NCBI GenBank assembly: GCA_003001795.1
Contig: PVNI01000001.1
Coordinates: 372,001 to 436,000, forward strand
DNA from: Actinomadura viridilutea
Lineage (GTDB): Bacteria > Actinomycetota > Actinomycetes > Streptosporangiales > Streptosporangiaceae
DNA length: 64,000 nt
Direction: 5' to 3'
Under the pieces are notes generated by a model, which searched no databases, was not told the DNA's origin, and saw only the letters and a list, made by a program, of their open reading frames with translations. Made by a program: the position numbers and the translations under genes. Positions 16,942 to 25,441 of the stretch are shown piece by piece. Positions within the stretch are counted from its first letter, which is position 1. The number at the start of each line of letters is the position of its first letter.

Positions 16942-18573
16942 GTGACAAGTCCTTCGCTTCGACGTCGTCGTGCGGTCGCCTCCGCCGTCGCGGCCTCGAC
17001 CGCCGTCCTCGGCGTCTCCGCCGCCCCCGCGGCGGCCGACACGGCGCCGCCCTCGGGGACGCCGGCCACGGTGAGCGCGGACGCGTTGCCGACCTGGCAG
17101 GTCAACGGCGTCGTGTGGAGCATGACGACGGTCGGGAACACCGTTTACGCGACCGGCAAGTTCACCAAGGCGCGGCCCCCGGGCACCGCGCCGGGAAGCA
17201 GCAAGGAGATCGACGCGAAGAACATCTTCGCGTTCGACATCCGCACCGGGAACCCGGTCAAGAACTTCAAGCACTCGCTCAACGGGCAGGGCCTGCGGAT
17301 CACGCGGTCCCCCGACGGCAAGCGCGTGTACGTGGGCGGGGAGTTCACCGAGGTGGACGGCAAGGCGCGGTCGCGGCTGGCCGCGTTCGACACCGCCACC
17401 GGCAAGCTGGTGACGAGCTTCGCCCCGCGCGTCTCCAACAAGGTCCGCGCCATCGCCGCGACCAACTCGACCGTCTACTTCGGCGGGAACTTCTTCAACG
17501 TCAACGGCAAGTCCCGGACGCGGCTGGCCGCGGTGAAGGCGTCCGACGGGTCGCTCATCGACGCCTGGCGTCCCACCGCCGACGACGACGAGGTGTTCGC
17601 CATGGCGATGGCGGGCAGCAACCGCGTCATCATCGGCGGCCGGTTCCAGAAGCTCAACGGCGTCGCCAAGGTCGGCATCGGCGCGGTCAACACCACCACG
17701 GGCGCGACCGCCACGTGGAACAGCCGCCCGATCCCGACGCGGCAGGGCAGCCGCTACTCGTACGTGACCGACCTGTTCGTGTCCGGCGACACCGTGTACG
17801 GGTCGGCCAACGGCGAGGGGCTGCACTGGTTCGACGGGCGGTTCGCCGCCAAGGCGTCGAACGGCGACCTGATCTGGCTGGACAACTGCTACGGCGCGAC
17901 CTACGGCGTGTACGCGCAGGGCAAGTCGCTCTACAGCGTGTCGCACGCCCACGACTGCTCCTCGCTCGGCGCGTTCCCCGAGACGAACCCGCCGTCGTGG
18001 CACCGGGCGCTGGCCGAGACGACCTACGCCACCGGCAAGGACCAGGCGCCCCCCGGGTCCAACAGCAACTACCGCAGGCAGCCGGTGCCGAGCCTGCTGC
18101 ACTGGTTCCCGACCCTGTCGGCGGGCACCTTCACCGGCCAGTCCCAGGCCGCCTGGGCGGTGACGGGCAACTCCGAGTACATCGCGCTGGGCGGCGAGTT
18201 CCCGCGCGTCAACGGCGTGGCGCAGCAGGGGCTCGTGCGGTTCGCCGTCAAGGCCAAGGCGCCCAACAAGTCCGGCCCGCAGAAGTCGGGTGTGGCGGCG
18301 CCCAAGGCCGTCAAGGCGGCCAACGGCTCCATCCGGGTGTCCTGGAAGGCCACCTGGGACATGGACAACGCCAACCTCACCTACGAGGTGCTGCGCGACA
18401 ACGGCACCACCCCCGTCGGCACGGTGAGCCGGGCGTCCACGTTCTGGCAGCTGCCCACCCTCACCTTCACCGACACCAAGGCGCCGCGCGGCAAGCACAC
18501 CTACAAGATCCGGGTGAAGGACCCCCTGGGGAACACCGTCACCAGCCCCGCGTCCAACGCGGTGACCAAGTGA
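16942..18573 (+). CDS. secreted propeller-FN3 protein, paralogue of the preceding gene
   Basis: This 543-residue protein has a signal peptide (cleavage near AAADTAPP, residue 33), the same propeller-like region (about 40-440) and the FN3-like domain (450-543) as the upstream gene, but stops where that protein continues into LamG. Long stretches match nearly base for base (for example the segment from LPTWQVNGVVWSMTT through VYATG), so the pair arose by tandem duplication, with possible later gene conversion. Two Cys pairs in DNCYGATYG and HAHDCSSLG are shared. Start GTG 16942 matches the start of the signal peptide. Function is unknown; an extracellular, glycan-related role is inferred from the neighbours. 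Confidence 0.82.
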   Translation: MTSPSLRRRRAVASAVAASTAVLGVSAAPAAADTAPPSGTPATVSADALPTWQVNGVVWSMTTVGNTVYATGKFTKARPPGTAPGSSKEIDAKNIFAFDIRTGNPVKNFKHSLNGQGLRITRSPDGKRVYVGGEFTEVDGKARSRLAAFDTATGKLVTSFAPRVSNKVRAIAATNSTVYFGGNFFNVNGKSRTRLAAVKASDGSLIDAWRPTADDDEVFAMAMAGSNRVIIGGRFQKLNGVAKVGIGAVNTTTGATATWNSRPIPTRQGSRYSYVTDLFVSGDTVYGSANGEGLHWFDGRFAAKASNGDLIWLDNCYGATYGVYAQGKSLYSVSHAHDCSSLGAFPETNPPSWHRALAETTYATGKDQAPPGSNSNYRRQPVPSLLHWFPTLSAGTFTGQSQAAWAVTGNSEYIALGGEFPRVNGVAQQGLVRFAVKAKAPNKSGPQKSGVAAPKAVKAANGSIRVSWKATWDMDNANLTYEVLRDNGTTPVGTVSRASTFWQLPTLTFTDTKAPRGKHTYKIRVKDPLGNTVTSPASNAVTK

Positions 18574-18603
18574 CGGCCGCGCGCTGACCCCGGCGGAGAC
18601 GCC

Positions 18604-18638
18604 CAGGGCAGACCGGAGAGCCAGGACAGACCGGAGAG
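18604..18638. repeat. 17-bp direct repeat after the paralogue's stop
   Basis: cagggcagaccggagag (18604-18620) and caggacagaccggagag (18622-18638) differ at one base and lie 30-65 bases after the stop codon, immediately before a long hairpin. Confidence 0.7.
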
Positions 18639-18644
18639 AACGCG

Positions 18645-18686
18645 ACGGGCCGCGTTCCGGGAGATCCGTCCCGGAACGCGGCCCGT
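18645..18686. terminator. 18-bp perfect hairpin between convergent genes
   Basis: Bases 18645-18662 pair perfectly with 18669-18686 around a 6-base loop. It stands between the convergent propeller paralogue and glycosyltransferase genes and lacks a T run on either side. A bidirectional terminator is the simplest reading. Confidence 0.7.
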
Positions 18687-18735
18687 TCACGTGGCGGCGG
18701 ACGACCGGTGCCCGGCAGCGAACGCCGACGCGGAC

Positions 18736-19881
18736 TCACCCGCCGCCGCGGACGGTCCTGCGGGTCAGCCGGCGCGCCAGCAGGTCCTCGCAGAGACGCT
18801 CGTAATCGGCGGCCACGTCGTCCCACACGTAGCGTTCGGCGGCCCGCTTGCGCGCGGCGGCGCCCCGGTCGGCGGCCGTGCCCGGGTCCCGCTCGGCCGC
18901 CTCGATCTCGGCGGCGAGGTCCTGCGGGCCGGTGAAGAACCGCCCGGCCTCCTCGCCCAGCACCTCCCGGTTGAAGTTCACGTCGAACGCCACGACCGGG
19001 GCGCCCGCGCCCATCGCGCGCAGCAGCGACGGGTTGGTGCCGCCCACCGAGTGGCCGTGGATGTAGGTGAGCGCGCCCGCGTACAGCGCGTCGAGGAGAT
19101 CCTGGTCCCAGACGCCGCCGAGGAACCTGATGCGCGGGTCGTCTCCGGCGAGCTCCTTCACCCGCGCGGTGTACTCGTCGGAGTACGGCGCCGAGCCGAC
19201 CACCACGAGCGGACGCTCGGCCTTGCTGAGCCGGTAGCCCTCGACGGCGAGGTGCACGTGGTTCTCCGGCTCGAACCGGGCCACCACCAGGTGGTACCCG
19301 CCCGGCTCGTACCCGGCCTCGGCGAGCTTGGCGTTGTCGGGCTCGGTGAGGATCGGCGCGCCGTACGGGATGAACACCGACGAGGCGCCGAAACGCTCCC
19401 GGTAGTAGTCCTGGATGCCGCGCGCGTCGGCGATGAGCGCGTCCGACCAGCGCACCGCCAGGCGCTCGGCGGCCCGGTAGTAGCGCTGCCCGGTGCCGCT
19501 CCACTTGGTGCGCTTCCACTCCAGGCCGTCGACGTGCGTGGCGACGGGGATGCGCAGCGCGCGCAGCACCGGCAGCAGCGGCGCGTTCGCCGCGTTGAAC
19601 ACCAGCGCCACGTCGGGGCCGCGGCGCGCGATCCGGCGGCCGGCGGTGTGCAGGACCGACAGCGCGGTGTGGCTGAGCGTCTCGGCGGCCTTGGCGCGCA
19701 CCGCGGGCAGGTGCACCAGCCGCATGCCCAGGTACTCCCGCTCGGGATGTCGCTCGCCCCGGCAGTACACCGTCACCTGGTGGCCGGAGGCGGCCAACCG
19801 GCGTCCGATCTCCTCGACGGCGGTCTCGAAGCCGCCGTACCGCGCGGGCACTCCGCGCGTTCCCACCATGGCGATGCGCAC
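18736..19881 (-). CDS. DUF1972 glycosyltransferase, probable rhamnosyltransferase
   Basis: The 381-residue protein is a two-domain GT-B enzyme: an N-terminal DUF1972 domain starting RIAMVGTRGVPARYGGFET and a GT1/GT4-type C-terminal domain (from about residue 190) with the EPENH, GTNPSLLRAMGAG and GAPVVAFDV nucleotide-sugar site. DUF1972 proteins include the Cps2T/WchF rhamnosyltransferases that add rhamnose to a lipid-linked first sugar. Complete dTDP-rhamnose genes 9 kb away make rhamnose a good donor guess, but this is not proved by sequence. Start is GTG 19881 with GAGGGG about 9 bases upstream. It diverges from the next glycosyltransferase across a 189-base gap. Confidence 0.85.
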   Translation of the reverse strand: MRIAMVGTRGVPARYGGFETAVEEIGRRLAASGHQVTVYCRGERHPEREYLGMRLVHLPAVRAKAAETLSHTALSVLHTAGRRIARRGPDVALVFNAANAPLLPVLRALRIPVATHVDGLEWKRTKWSGTGQRYYRAAERLAVRWSDALIADARGIQDYYRERFGASSVFIPYGAPILTEPDNAKLAEAGYEPGGYHLVVARFEPENHVHLAVEGYRLSKAERPLVVVGSAPYSDEYTARVKELAGDDPRIRFLGGVWDQDLLDALYAGALTYIHGHSVGGTNPSLLRAMGAGAPVVAFDVNFNREVLGEEAGRFFTGPQDLAAEIEAAERDPGTAADRGAAARKRAAERYVWDDVAADYERLCEDLLARRLTRRTVRGGG

Positions 19882-20009
19882 CCTGGATCCCCTCGCTGAG
19901 CGTTACCTTGTTGAACCGAAGATCCGGCCGCGGTCGTAGAACGGCACGGTTCGATTTGGTCAGCGTAAGGCGAGCGGCCGTCTCGCGCGTCTTGTTAGTA
20001 AAGCGCGGT

Positions 20010-20015
20010 TAATCT
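20010..20015 (+). promoter_or_regulatory. possible -10 for GT4-wzz-flippase operon
   Basis: TAATCT lies 55 bases before the GTG start in an AT-richer part of the divergent gap. A clear -35 hexamer at correct spacing is missing, so this is tentative. Confidence 0.25.
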
Positions 20016-20070
20016 GAGGGTTGGCGCGACGGCGGTGACTGTGCGCATCCGGCGCCGGAAGGAGGGGGCC

Positions 20071-21264
20071 GTGGACGAGGGTGACGAGAGATCCGTGGTG
20101 GTGCTCGCGCACCCGTCGCCCGATCTCTACGGCTCGGACCGCATGCTGGTGGAGTCGGTCCGGGCGCTGGCCGCCGAGTGGCGCGTGCTGGTGACCCTGC
20201 CCGCCGACGGGCCGCTGTCGGAGCCGCTGCGGGACGCGGGCGCCGAGGTCGTGGTGCTGCCCGTTCCCGTCCTGCGCAAGGCGTACATGTCGCCGGGCGG
20301 GGTGGTGCGGCTCGCGGCCGCGTCGCTGCGGGCCCTGCCGCGGGCCGTCCGGCTGCTGCGCCGCACCCGCGCCGCCGCCCTGTACGTGAACACGGTCACC
20401 ATCCCGCTGTGGCTGGCGGCGGCCCGCCTCGCCCGCGTTCCGGCGCTGTGCCACGTGCACGAGGCCGAGGAGGGCGTGCCCCGTCCGGTGCGCGCGGCGC
20501 TGGCGGCGCCGCTGCGGCTGGCCCGCTCGGTCCTGGTCAACAGCCGGGCGAGCGCGGCCGCGCTCGGCCCGGTCGGGCGCCGCGCGCAGATCGTCTACAA
20601 CGGGGTGGCCGAACCCGACCCCGCCCAGGTGACCGAGCCGCGGTCCGTCCTCGAGCCGCCGGTGCGGGTGACCTTGGTCGGGCGGCTGTCGCCGCGCAAG
20701 GGCTCGGACGTGGCGGTGCGCGCCGTCCGGCTGCTGCGCGAGCGCGGCCGCGACGTGACCCTGACGCTCGTCGGCGACGTCTTCTCCGGCTACGAGTGGT
20801 ACGAGGAGGAGCTGCGGACGCTGGCGGCCGGCGACCCGTCGGTGGAGTTCGCCGGCTTCCGCCCCTCGGTCTGGGAGTCGTTCGCCGCCGCGGACGTGGC
20901 GATCGTGCCGTCCCGGGTCGAGCCGTTCGGCAACGTCGCCGTCGAGGCGATGCTGGCCGGGCGCCCCGTGGTGGCCAGCGCCACCCAGGGGCTGGTCGAG
21001 ATCGTCACCGACGGCGAGAACGGCGTGCTCGTGCCCCCGGACGACCCCGCCGCCCTGGCCGACGGCATCGCCCGCCTCCTGGACGACTGGGACGGCGCCC
21101 TGGCCATGGCCAAGCGGGCCCGCGAGGACGCCGCGCGGCGTTTCGGCGAGGACCGCTACCACCGCGAGCTGCGCGACGCCGTCCGCGTCCTCGTCGGCTC
21201 CCGAACCGCCCCCGTTTCCGACGTCACCACATCCGACTCCCCGAGGACCCAGAGCAGCCGATGA
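20071..21264 (+). CDS. GT4-family glycosyltransferase
   Basis: The 397-residue cytoplasmic GT-B enzyme has an N-terminal acceptor domain (VVVLAHPSPDLYGSDRM) and a C-terminal GT4 donor domain with VGRLSPRKGSD, the E-x7-E type motif in EPFGNVAVEAMLAGRPVV, and VTDGENGVLV. It would add one sugar to the lipid-linked repeat unit; donor and acceptor are unknown. GTG 20071 is chosen because a strong AAGGAGG lies 5-6 bases upstream; the in-frame GTG at 20035 would place that site inside the gene. The stop overlaps the next start (ATGA), making a three-gene operon of transferase, chain-length protein and flippase. Confidence 0.88.
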   Translation: MDEGDERSVVVLAHPSPDLYGSDRMLVESVRALAAEWRVLVTLPADGPLSEPLRDAGAEVVVLPVPVLRKAYMSPGGVVRLAAASLRALPRAVRLLRRTRAAALYVNTVTIPLWLAAARLARVPALCHVHEAEEGVPRPVRAALAAPLRLARSVLVNSRASAAALGPVGRRAQIVYNGVAEPDPAQVTEPRSVLEPPVRVTLVGRLSPRKGSDVAVRAVRLLRERGRDVTLTLVGDVFSGYEWYEEELRTLAAGDPSVEFAGFRPSVWESFAAADVAIVPSRVEPFGNVAVEAMLAGRPVVASATQGLVEIVTDGENGVLVPPDDPAALADGIARLLDDWDGALAMAKRAREDAARRFGEDRYHRELRDAVRVLVGSRTAPVSDVTTSDSPRTQSSR

Positions 21265-22682
21265 CAGCACAGACCCCCGTTCCGGCCTCCGTCCCGGCCA
21301 CGCCGGAGATCAGCCTCGTCGAGGCGGTGTGGCGCTTCCGGACGATGTCGCTCATCATCGTGCTCGTGTCCGTGCTGGTCTCGGCGGCGGTCACGCAGCT
21401 GCTGCTGGGCGGCGCCACGGCCACCGCGCGCTTCGCCGTCACCGACCCGACCAACAAGAACAACGTGCTGCGGATGGGCGTCGTGTCGGGGCAGGGCTTC
21501 GCCACCTACACCGCCCAGCGCGCCGCGTTCGCCGGGTCCACGCCGGTGCTCACCAAGGCCACCGAGATCATCAAGCGCAAGGGCGGCCCGGCTCTGACCA
21601 GCGCGCAGCTGCGCGGCCGGGTCTCCACCTCCAGCAAGTCCGACGGCGGCGTGGTCATCGTCGAGGCCAAGGGCTCGGACATGCGCGAGGCGGCGATGGT
21701 CGCCAACGCGGTGGTGGCCGCCTACCAGGAGGTGACGGTCGCCACCAACGTCGAGAAGCTGGACCGGCAGCTCAAGACCATCCAGCAGACCCAGCAGCAG
21801 GTCCAGCAGCAGCTGGAGGCCACGCCCGTCAACAGCCGCAACTACCGGCTGCTGTCCAACCGGCTGACCAAGCTGCAGGCCGACGAGAGCGGCGTGCTGT
21901 CGGCGCGCGCCAACACCAACGACGGCGTGCAGTTCGTCGACACCGCCGACCCGAACGCCTCCGAGCCGAGCAAGCTGCCGCGCAACGCCGCCATCGGGTT
22001 CGCCATCGGTCTGATCATCGCGTGCGTGGCGTCGTTCCTGCGGGCCGCCTCGTCGCTGCGCCCGCGCCGCGCGGAGGCCGTCGCCGCGGGGGGCCCGGGC
22101 GACCACGGCGACCAGGCGGGCGCCGTGCCGCCCGTGCCGCCGGAGCCGGCGCGCCGGTCGCGCGGCCGGTCCGCGCCGGTGGACCCGGCGGCCGACCGCG
22201 GCGGACGGGCGTGGTCCGACGACGGGCCGAAGGCGCCGGTGCCGCCGCCCCTCGCCTCGACCGGCCGGGGCGAGCTGAACGGCTCCCGGAACGGACGGTC
22301 GGCGGCCCGGGGCGACGGCCGCCGTGCGGCGCGGACGGGCCGTCGGGGCGCCGCGAGCGGGGACGTCGGACCCGGGGCGTCCCGTGACGTGCCGCCGGCG
22401 CCCCCGTCCTCCGGACGGATGGCGCGCACGGGGGCGTCCAAGTCGGCGGCCGCCAAGCCGGCCGCGGGCGCGTCCGCCGCGGGCAAGCGCGCCGACGGCG
22501 CCGCCGACGCCGACCGCGCGAAGGGCGCCGAGCTGCCGCCGGAGCTGTGGGGCGGCGGCCGCGACGGCTCCGGCGACCCGGGCCGCACCGCGGAGGACTC
22601 GTTCTCCCTCGACGACCTGGCCAAGGAGGCCGGCTCCGGGAAGAGCGAGTCCACCCTGATGCGCTACGACCTCGACAGGTGA
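21261..22682 (+). CDS. Wzz-like chain-length determinant with long disordered tail
   Basis: The 473-residue protein has membrane helix 1 (about 29-50), an extracellular region with a Gln-rich coiled coil (about 160-210, IQQTQQQVQQQLE), membrane helix 2 (about 243-262) and then about 210 cytoplasmic residues rich in Pro, Ala, Gly and Arg. The first 265 residues match the Wzz/YveK co-polymerase type that sets polymer length. There is no Walker motif or tyrosine-kinase domain in the tail, which ends in a separate acidic and hydroxyl-rich block (SFSLDDLAKEAGSGKSES) that looks conserved in style and might be a docking peptide. It overlaps its neighbours at ATGA and GTGA. Confidence 0.8.
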   Translation: MTAQTPVPASVPATPEISLVEAVWRFRTMSLIIVLVSVLVSAAVTQLLLGGATATARFAVTDPTNKNNVLRMGVVSGQGFATYTAQRAAFAGSTPVLTKATEIIKRKGGPALTSAQLRGRVSTSSKSDGGVVIVEAKGSDMREAAMVANAVVAAYQEVTVATNVEKLDRQLKTIQQTQQQVQQQLEATPVNSRNYRLLSNRLTKLQADESGVLSARANTNDGVQFVDTADPNASEPSKLPRNAAIGFAIGLIIACVASFLRAASSLRPRRAEAVAAGGPGDHGDQAGAVPPVPPEPARRSRGRSAPVDPAADRGGRAWSDDGPKAPVPPPLASTGRGELNGSRNGRSAARGDGRRAARTGRRGAASGDVGPGASRDVPPAPPSSGRMARTGASKSAAAKPAAGASAAGKRADGAADADRAKGAELPPELWGGGRDGSGDPGRTAEDSFSLDDLAKEAGSGKSESTLMRYDLDR

Positions 22683-24043
22683 GCCGCGCCGCAGCGGGCC
22701 GCGTCGCGGGCAAGGTCGGACGGCTGCTGTCGTCCGCGGGCGGCGCGGTCACGGTCCAGTTCGTCACCGCGGGCGGCAGCCTCGTCGTGCAGGCGCTGGC
22801 CGCCCGCGGCCTCGGCGCCGACGGCTACGGCGCGTACGCGCTGTTCACCGCCGTCCTCGTCATGATCACGGCGGTGCAGACGGCGTGGGTGGGCGACACC
22901 CTGACCGTCTTCGACCGGTTCGACCCGCGGGTGCGCGGCGCGCTGCTGCTGTCGGTCGCGGGCACCGTCGCGGCGGGCGCCGCGGTCGGCGCGGTGATCT
23001 CGGTGGCGATGGGCCTCGCGGACGCCTCCGGCACGGCCCTGTTCGCGCTGCTGGTGGCGCTGTGGCTGACGAACGAGACCTGCCGCCGGATCTTCACGGC
23101 GCGGATGGAGTTCTGGCGCCTGGCGCTCAACGACTGCTCCTACCTGGTCGTCACGCTGGGCGTGCTCGCGCTGTGGCAGACCCTCGAGGGCGGCGCGACG
23201 CTGGACCTGCTGCTCGGCGCGATGTGCCAGGGCTGCGCCTTCTCGATCCTGCTGGCGCTGGTGCGGCTGCCCGCCGAGGAGTACTCCCTCGCGCCGCTGC
23301 GCGGCACGGCGTTCCGCGAGATCGCCGCGTTCGCGTGGTGGCGGTCGATCCAGGCGGCCATCCGCCCGACCGCGCTGCTGGTCGCCCGCATGATGATCGC
23401 CGGTTTCGCGTCCACCGCCGCGTTGGCCGCGGTGGAGGCGGGGCGGCTGCTGCTCGCCCCCGCGTTGACGTTCGTCAACGGGGCGGGCTGGTTCCTGCTG
23501 GGCGACTTCGCCAAGGCCGAGCGCGAGGGCCGGCCCATGCGGTCCCGGCAGGCGGTGCGCGCGTGCGCGCTGATGGCGGGGATCGCGCTGGTGATGAGCC
23601 TCGCCGGGATCCTGCTGGCGGGCCCGCTGGGCCCGATGGTGACCGGCGGCTCGTTCTCCGTGGACGGGACGGCCGTGGTCGGGTGGGGCGTGTACGCCGT
23701 GTGCTTCGCGTGCACGCTGCCGCTGGCGAGCCTGGCCACCGCCCGCAAGCGGTCCCGGTCGGTGTTCGCCATCCGCGGGGTGGAGAGCCTGGTCGGGCTG
23801 GCGGTGCTGGCGGCGCTGCTCGCATTGGACGCGCGGGCGGCCTCGATCGCCCCGTTCTGCCTCGGCGCCGGCGGCGCCGTGTCGGCGGCGCTGCTGTGGC
23901 GGATGCTGCGCCGCGGCGATCCCCCCGCTGACCGCCCCGCTGATCCCCCCGCTGCTTCCCCCGCTGATCCGCCCGCCGAAGCCGCGTCGCCGACGGCCGC
24001 CGCGCCGTCCGAACAGCACGCGGCGCACCTCAGGACGACGTGA
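22679..24043 (+). CDS. polysaccharide flippase-type membrane protein (MOP family)
   Basis: The 454-residue product has roughly twelve to fourteen predicted membrane helices and resembles Wzx/RfbX flippases, which move undecaprenyl-linked repeat units to the outer face of the membrane. The N-terminal GAVTVQFVTAGGSLVVQALAAR and GLGADGYGAYALF segments are typical for the superfamily. GTG 22679 overlaps the stop of the Wzz-like gene. The C-terminal 40 residues are a low-complexity Pro/Ala/Asp repeat (DPPAD, DPPAA, DPPAE) outside the membrane domain. It completes an operon of glycosyltransferase, co-polymerase and flippase. Confidence 0.82.
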   Translation: MSRAAAGRVAGKVGRLLSSAGGAVTVQFVTAGGSLVVQALAARGLGADGYGAYALFTAVLVMITAVQTAWVGDTLTVFDRFDPRVRGALLLSVAGTVAAGAAVGAVISVAMGLADASGTALFALLVALWLTNETCRRIFTARMEFWRLALNDCSYLVVTLGVLALWQTLEGGATLDLLLGAMCQGCAFSILLALVRLPAEEYSLAPLRGTAFREIAAFAWWRSIQAAIRPTALLVARMMIAGFASTAALAAVEAGRLLLAPALTFVNGAGWFLLGDFAKAEREGRPMRSRQAVRACALMAGIALVMSLAGILLAGPLGPMVTGGSFSVDGTAVVGWGVYAVCFACTLPLASLATARKRSRSVFAIRGVESLVGLAVLAALLALDARAASIAPFCLGAGGAVSAALLWRMLRRGDPPADRPADPPAASPADPPAEAASPTAAAPSEQHAAHLRTT

Positions 24044-24173
24044 AAAAACACCAGGTGAACGCCATGGAAGCAATACATAGAACTGCGACAACGGGCGAGC
24101 AAAGAGCTGCTAGCGTACTTGCGTTCCAGGACGGACGTCGCCGCGGGCCCGCGATCAGGGGCGAGGGGGCTGC

Positions 24174-24635
24174 ATGCACGGGGTGATCGGCTTCACGTCG
24201 GGGGTCTTCGACCTCTTCCACGTCGGTCACCTGGACGTCCTGCGGCGCTCGGCGGAGCTGTGCGACCGGCTCGTCGTCGGGGTGTGCGCGGACGAGCTGG
24301 CCGAGCGCCTGCACGGCGTGCCGCCGCTGGTGCCGCTGCTGGAGCGCATGGAGATCGTCGCCAACGTGCGCCACGTCGACGACGTGGTCGCGCTGGAGGA
24401 CGCCGCGCTGCTGCCCGTCCGGGACGCCGTCGGCTTCGACGTGGTGTTCGCCGGCGCCGACTCGACCCTGCCGGAGGCCGCCGAACGCGAGCTCGCCGGC
24501 ACCGGCGTGCGCGTGGTGCGGTTCGCCGAGGTGGTCGAGACGAGCAGCCCGGTGCTGCGCGAACGCGTCCGCCGCGCCCGCGCCGGGGCGGCCGCGTCCG
24601 GGACGCTGCCGGAGGCCGGGGGGCGGGTCGCGTGA
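24174..24635 (+). CDS. cytidylyltransferase-like nucleotidyltransferase (first copy)
   Basis: The 153-residue protein is a small HIGH-type nucleotidyltransferase: GVFDLFHVGHLDVL at residues 11-24 carries the HxGH nucleotide site, and TSSPVLRERV matches the C-terminal (S/T)SSTxxR-like motif. The family includes glycerol-3-phosphate, ethanolamine-phosphate and inositol-phosphate cytidylyltransferases; the substrate-side loop FAGADSTLP differs from TagD, so the alcohol phosphate is not assigned. It opens a three-gene operon with 4-base overlaps, 130 bases after the flippase gene. With the next gene it would make a CDP-activated alcohol and pass it to a membrane acceptor. Confidence 0.8.
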   Translation: MHGVIGFTSGVFDLFHVGHLDVLRRSAELCDRLVVGVCADELAERLHGVPPLVPLLERMEIVANVRHVDDVVALEDAALLPVRDAVGFDVVFAGADSTLPEAAERELAGTGVRVVRFAEVVETSSPVLRERVRRARAGAAASGTLPEAGGRVA

Positions 24636-25441
24636 GCGCGCAGCCCGTCCAGAACCCCGCCGCCGCGCCCGTCGGGTTCCGCGCGGCGCTGCACCGGCTG
24701 GCGTCCAAGCAGAAGAGCGCCAAGGGCGCCCCGGCCTACTCCCGGTTCGTCAACCGCAAGCTGGGCCGCGTCCTGGCGGCCGTCTCGTACGTGCTCGGCC
24801 TGACGCCCAACCAGGTCACCGCGATCAGCGCGTGCTTCACCTTCACCGGCATCGCCCTGATCGCGCTGGTCGAGCCCGCGCCGTGGCTGGGGGCGGCGGT
24901 GTGCCTGGCGCTGGTCGTCGGGTACGCCTTCGATTCCGCCGACGGCCAGCTGGCCCGGCTGCGCGGCGGCGGCTCGGCGTCCGGCGAGTACCTGGACCAC
25001 ATGGTGGACGCGGCGAAGATCTCCTCGCTGCACTCGGCCGTGCTGGTGTCGTGGTACCGCTTCCACGACTTGGACGACCCCGCCTGGCTGCTGGTGCCGC
25101 TGGGGTTCACCATCGTGGCCGCGGTGATGTTCTTCGGCATGATCCTGAAGGATCTGCTGGCGCGGGCCCGCCGCACCGGTCCGGCGCCCGCCCCGGCGGC
25201 GCCGTCGACGCTGCGGTCGCTGCTGGTGGTCCCCACCGACTACGGGCTGCTGTGCGTGGCGTTCCTGCTGCTCGGCTTCCCGAGCGTGTTCGCGCCGGTC
25301 TACGCGCTGCTGTTCGCCGGGAACGCGCTGTTCCTGCTCGCCGCCTCGGTGAAGTGGTTCCGCGAGGTCGCCGGGCTGGACGCCGCGCCGTCCGCCGGGG
25401 CGTCCGCCGCGCCCGCGGTGGACACCGGGGTGCGCCGGTGA
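24632..25441 (+). CDS. CDP-alcohol phosphatidyltransferase-family membrane enzyme
   Basis: Members transfer a phospho-alcohol or diacylglycerol-phosphate group from a CDP-linked donor to an alcohol. The 269-residue protein has about six membrane helices and the complete signature D-x2-DG-x2-AR-x8-G-x3-D-x3-D starting at residue 101 (DSADGQLAR ... GEYLDHMVD). The N-terminal 45 residues are basic and cytoplasmic, and the C-terminus is Ala-rich. GTG 24632 overlaps the preceding stop and its own stop overlaps the next GTG. Being enclosed by two cytidylyltransferases, it probably uses a CDP-alcohol made by one or both; whether the product is a phospholipid or a polymer decoration is open. Confidence 0.86.
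   Translation: MSAQPVQNPAAAPVGFRAALHRLASKQKSAKGAPAYSRFVNRKLGRVLAAVSYVLGLTPNQVTAISACFTFTGIALIALVEPAPWLGAAVCLALVVGYAFDSADGQLARLRGGGSASGEYLDHMVDAAKISSLHSAVLVSWYRFHDLDDPAWLLVPLGFTIVAAVMFFGMILKDLLARARRTGPAPAPAAPSTLRSLLVVPTDYGLLCVAFLLLGFPSVFAPVYALLFAGNALFLLAASVKWFREVAGLDAAPSAGASAAPAVDTGVRR

Noticed and set aside
18645..18686. recombination or attachment site (18-bp palindrome)
   Set aside because: It stands between convergent gene ends and is one of several similar hairpins, so a terminator is simpler.
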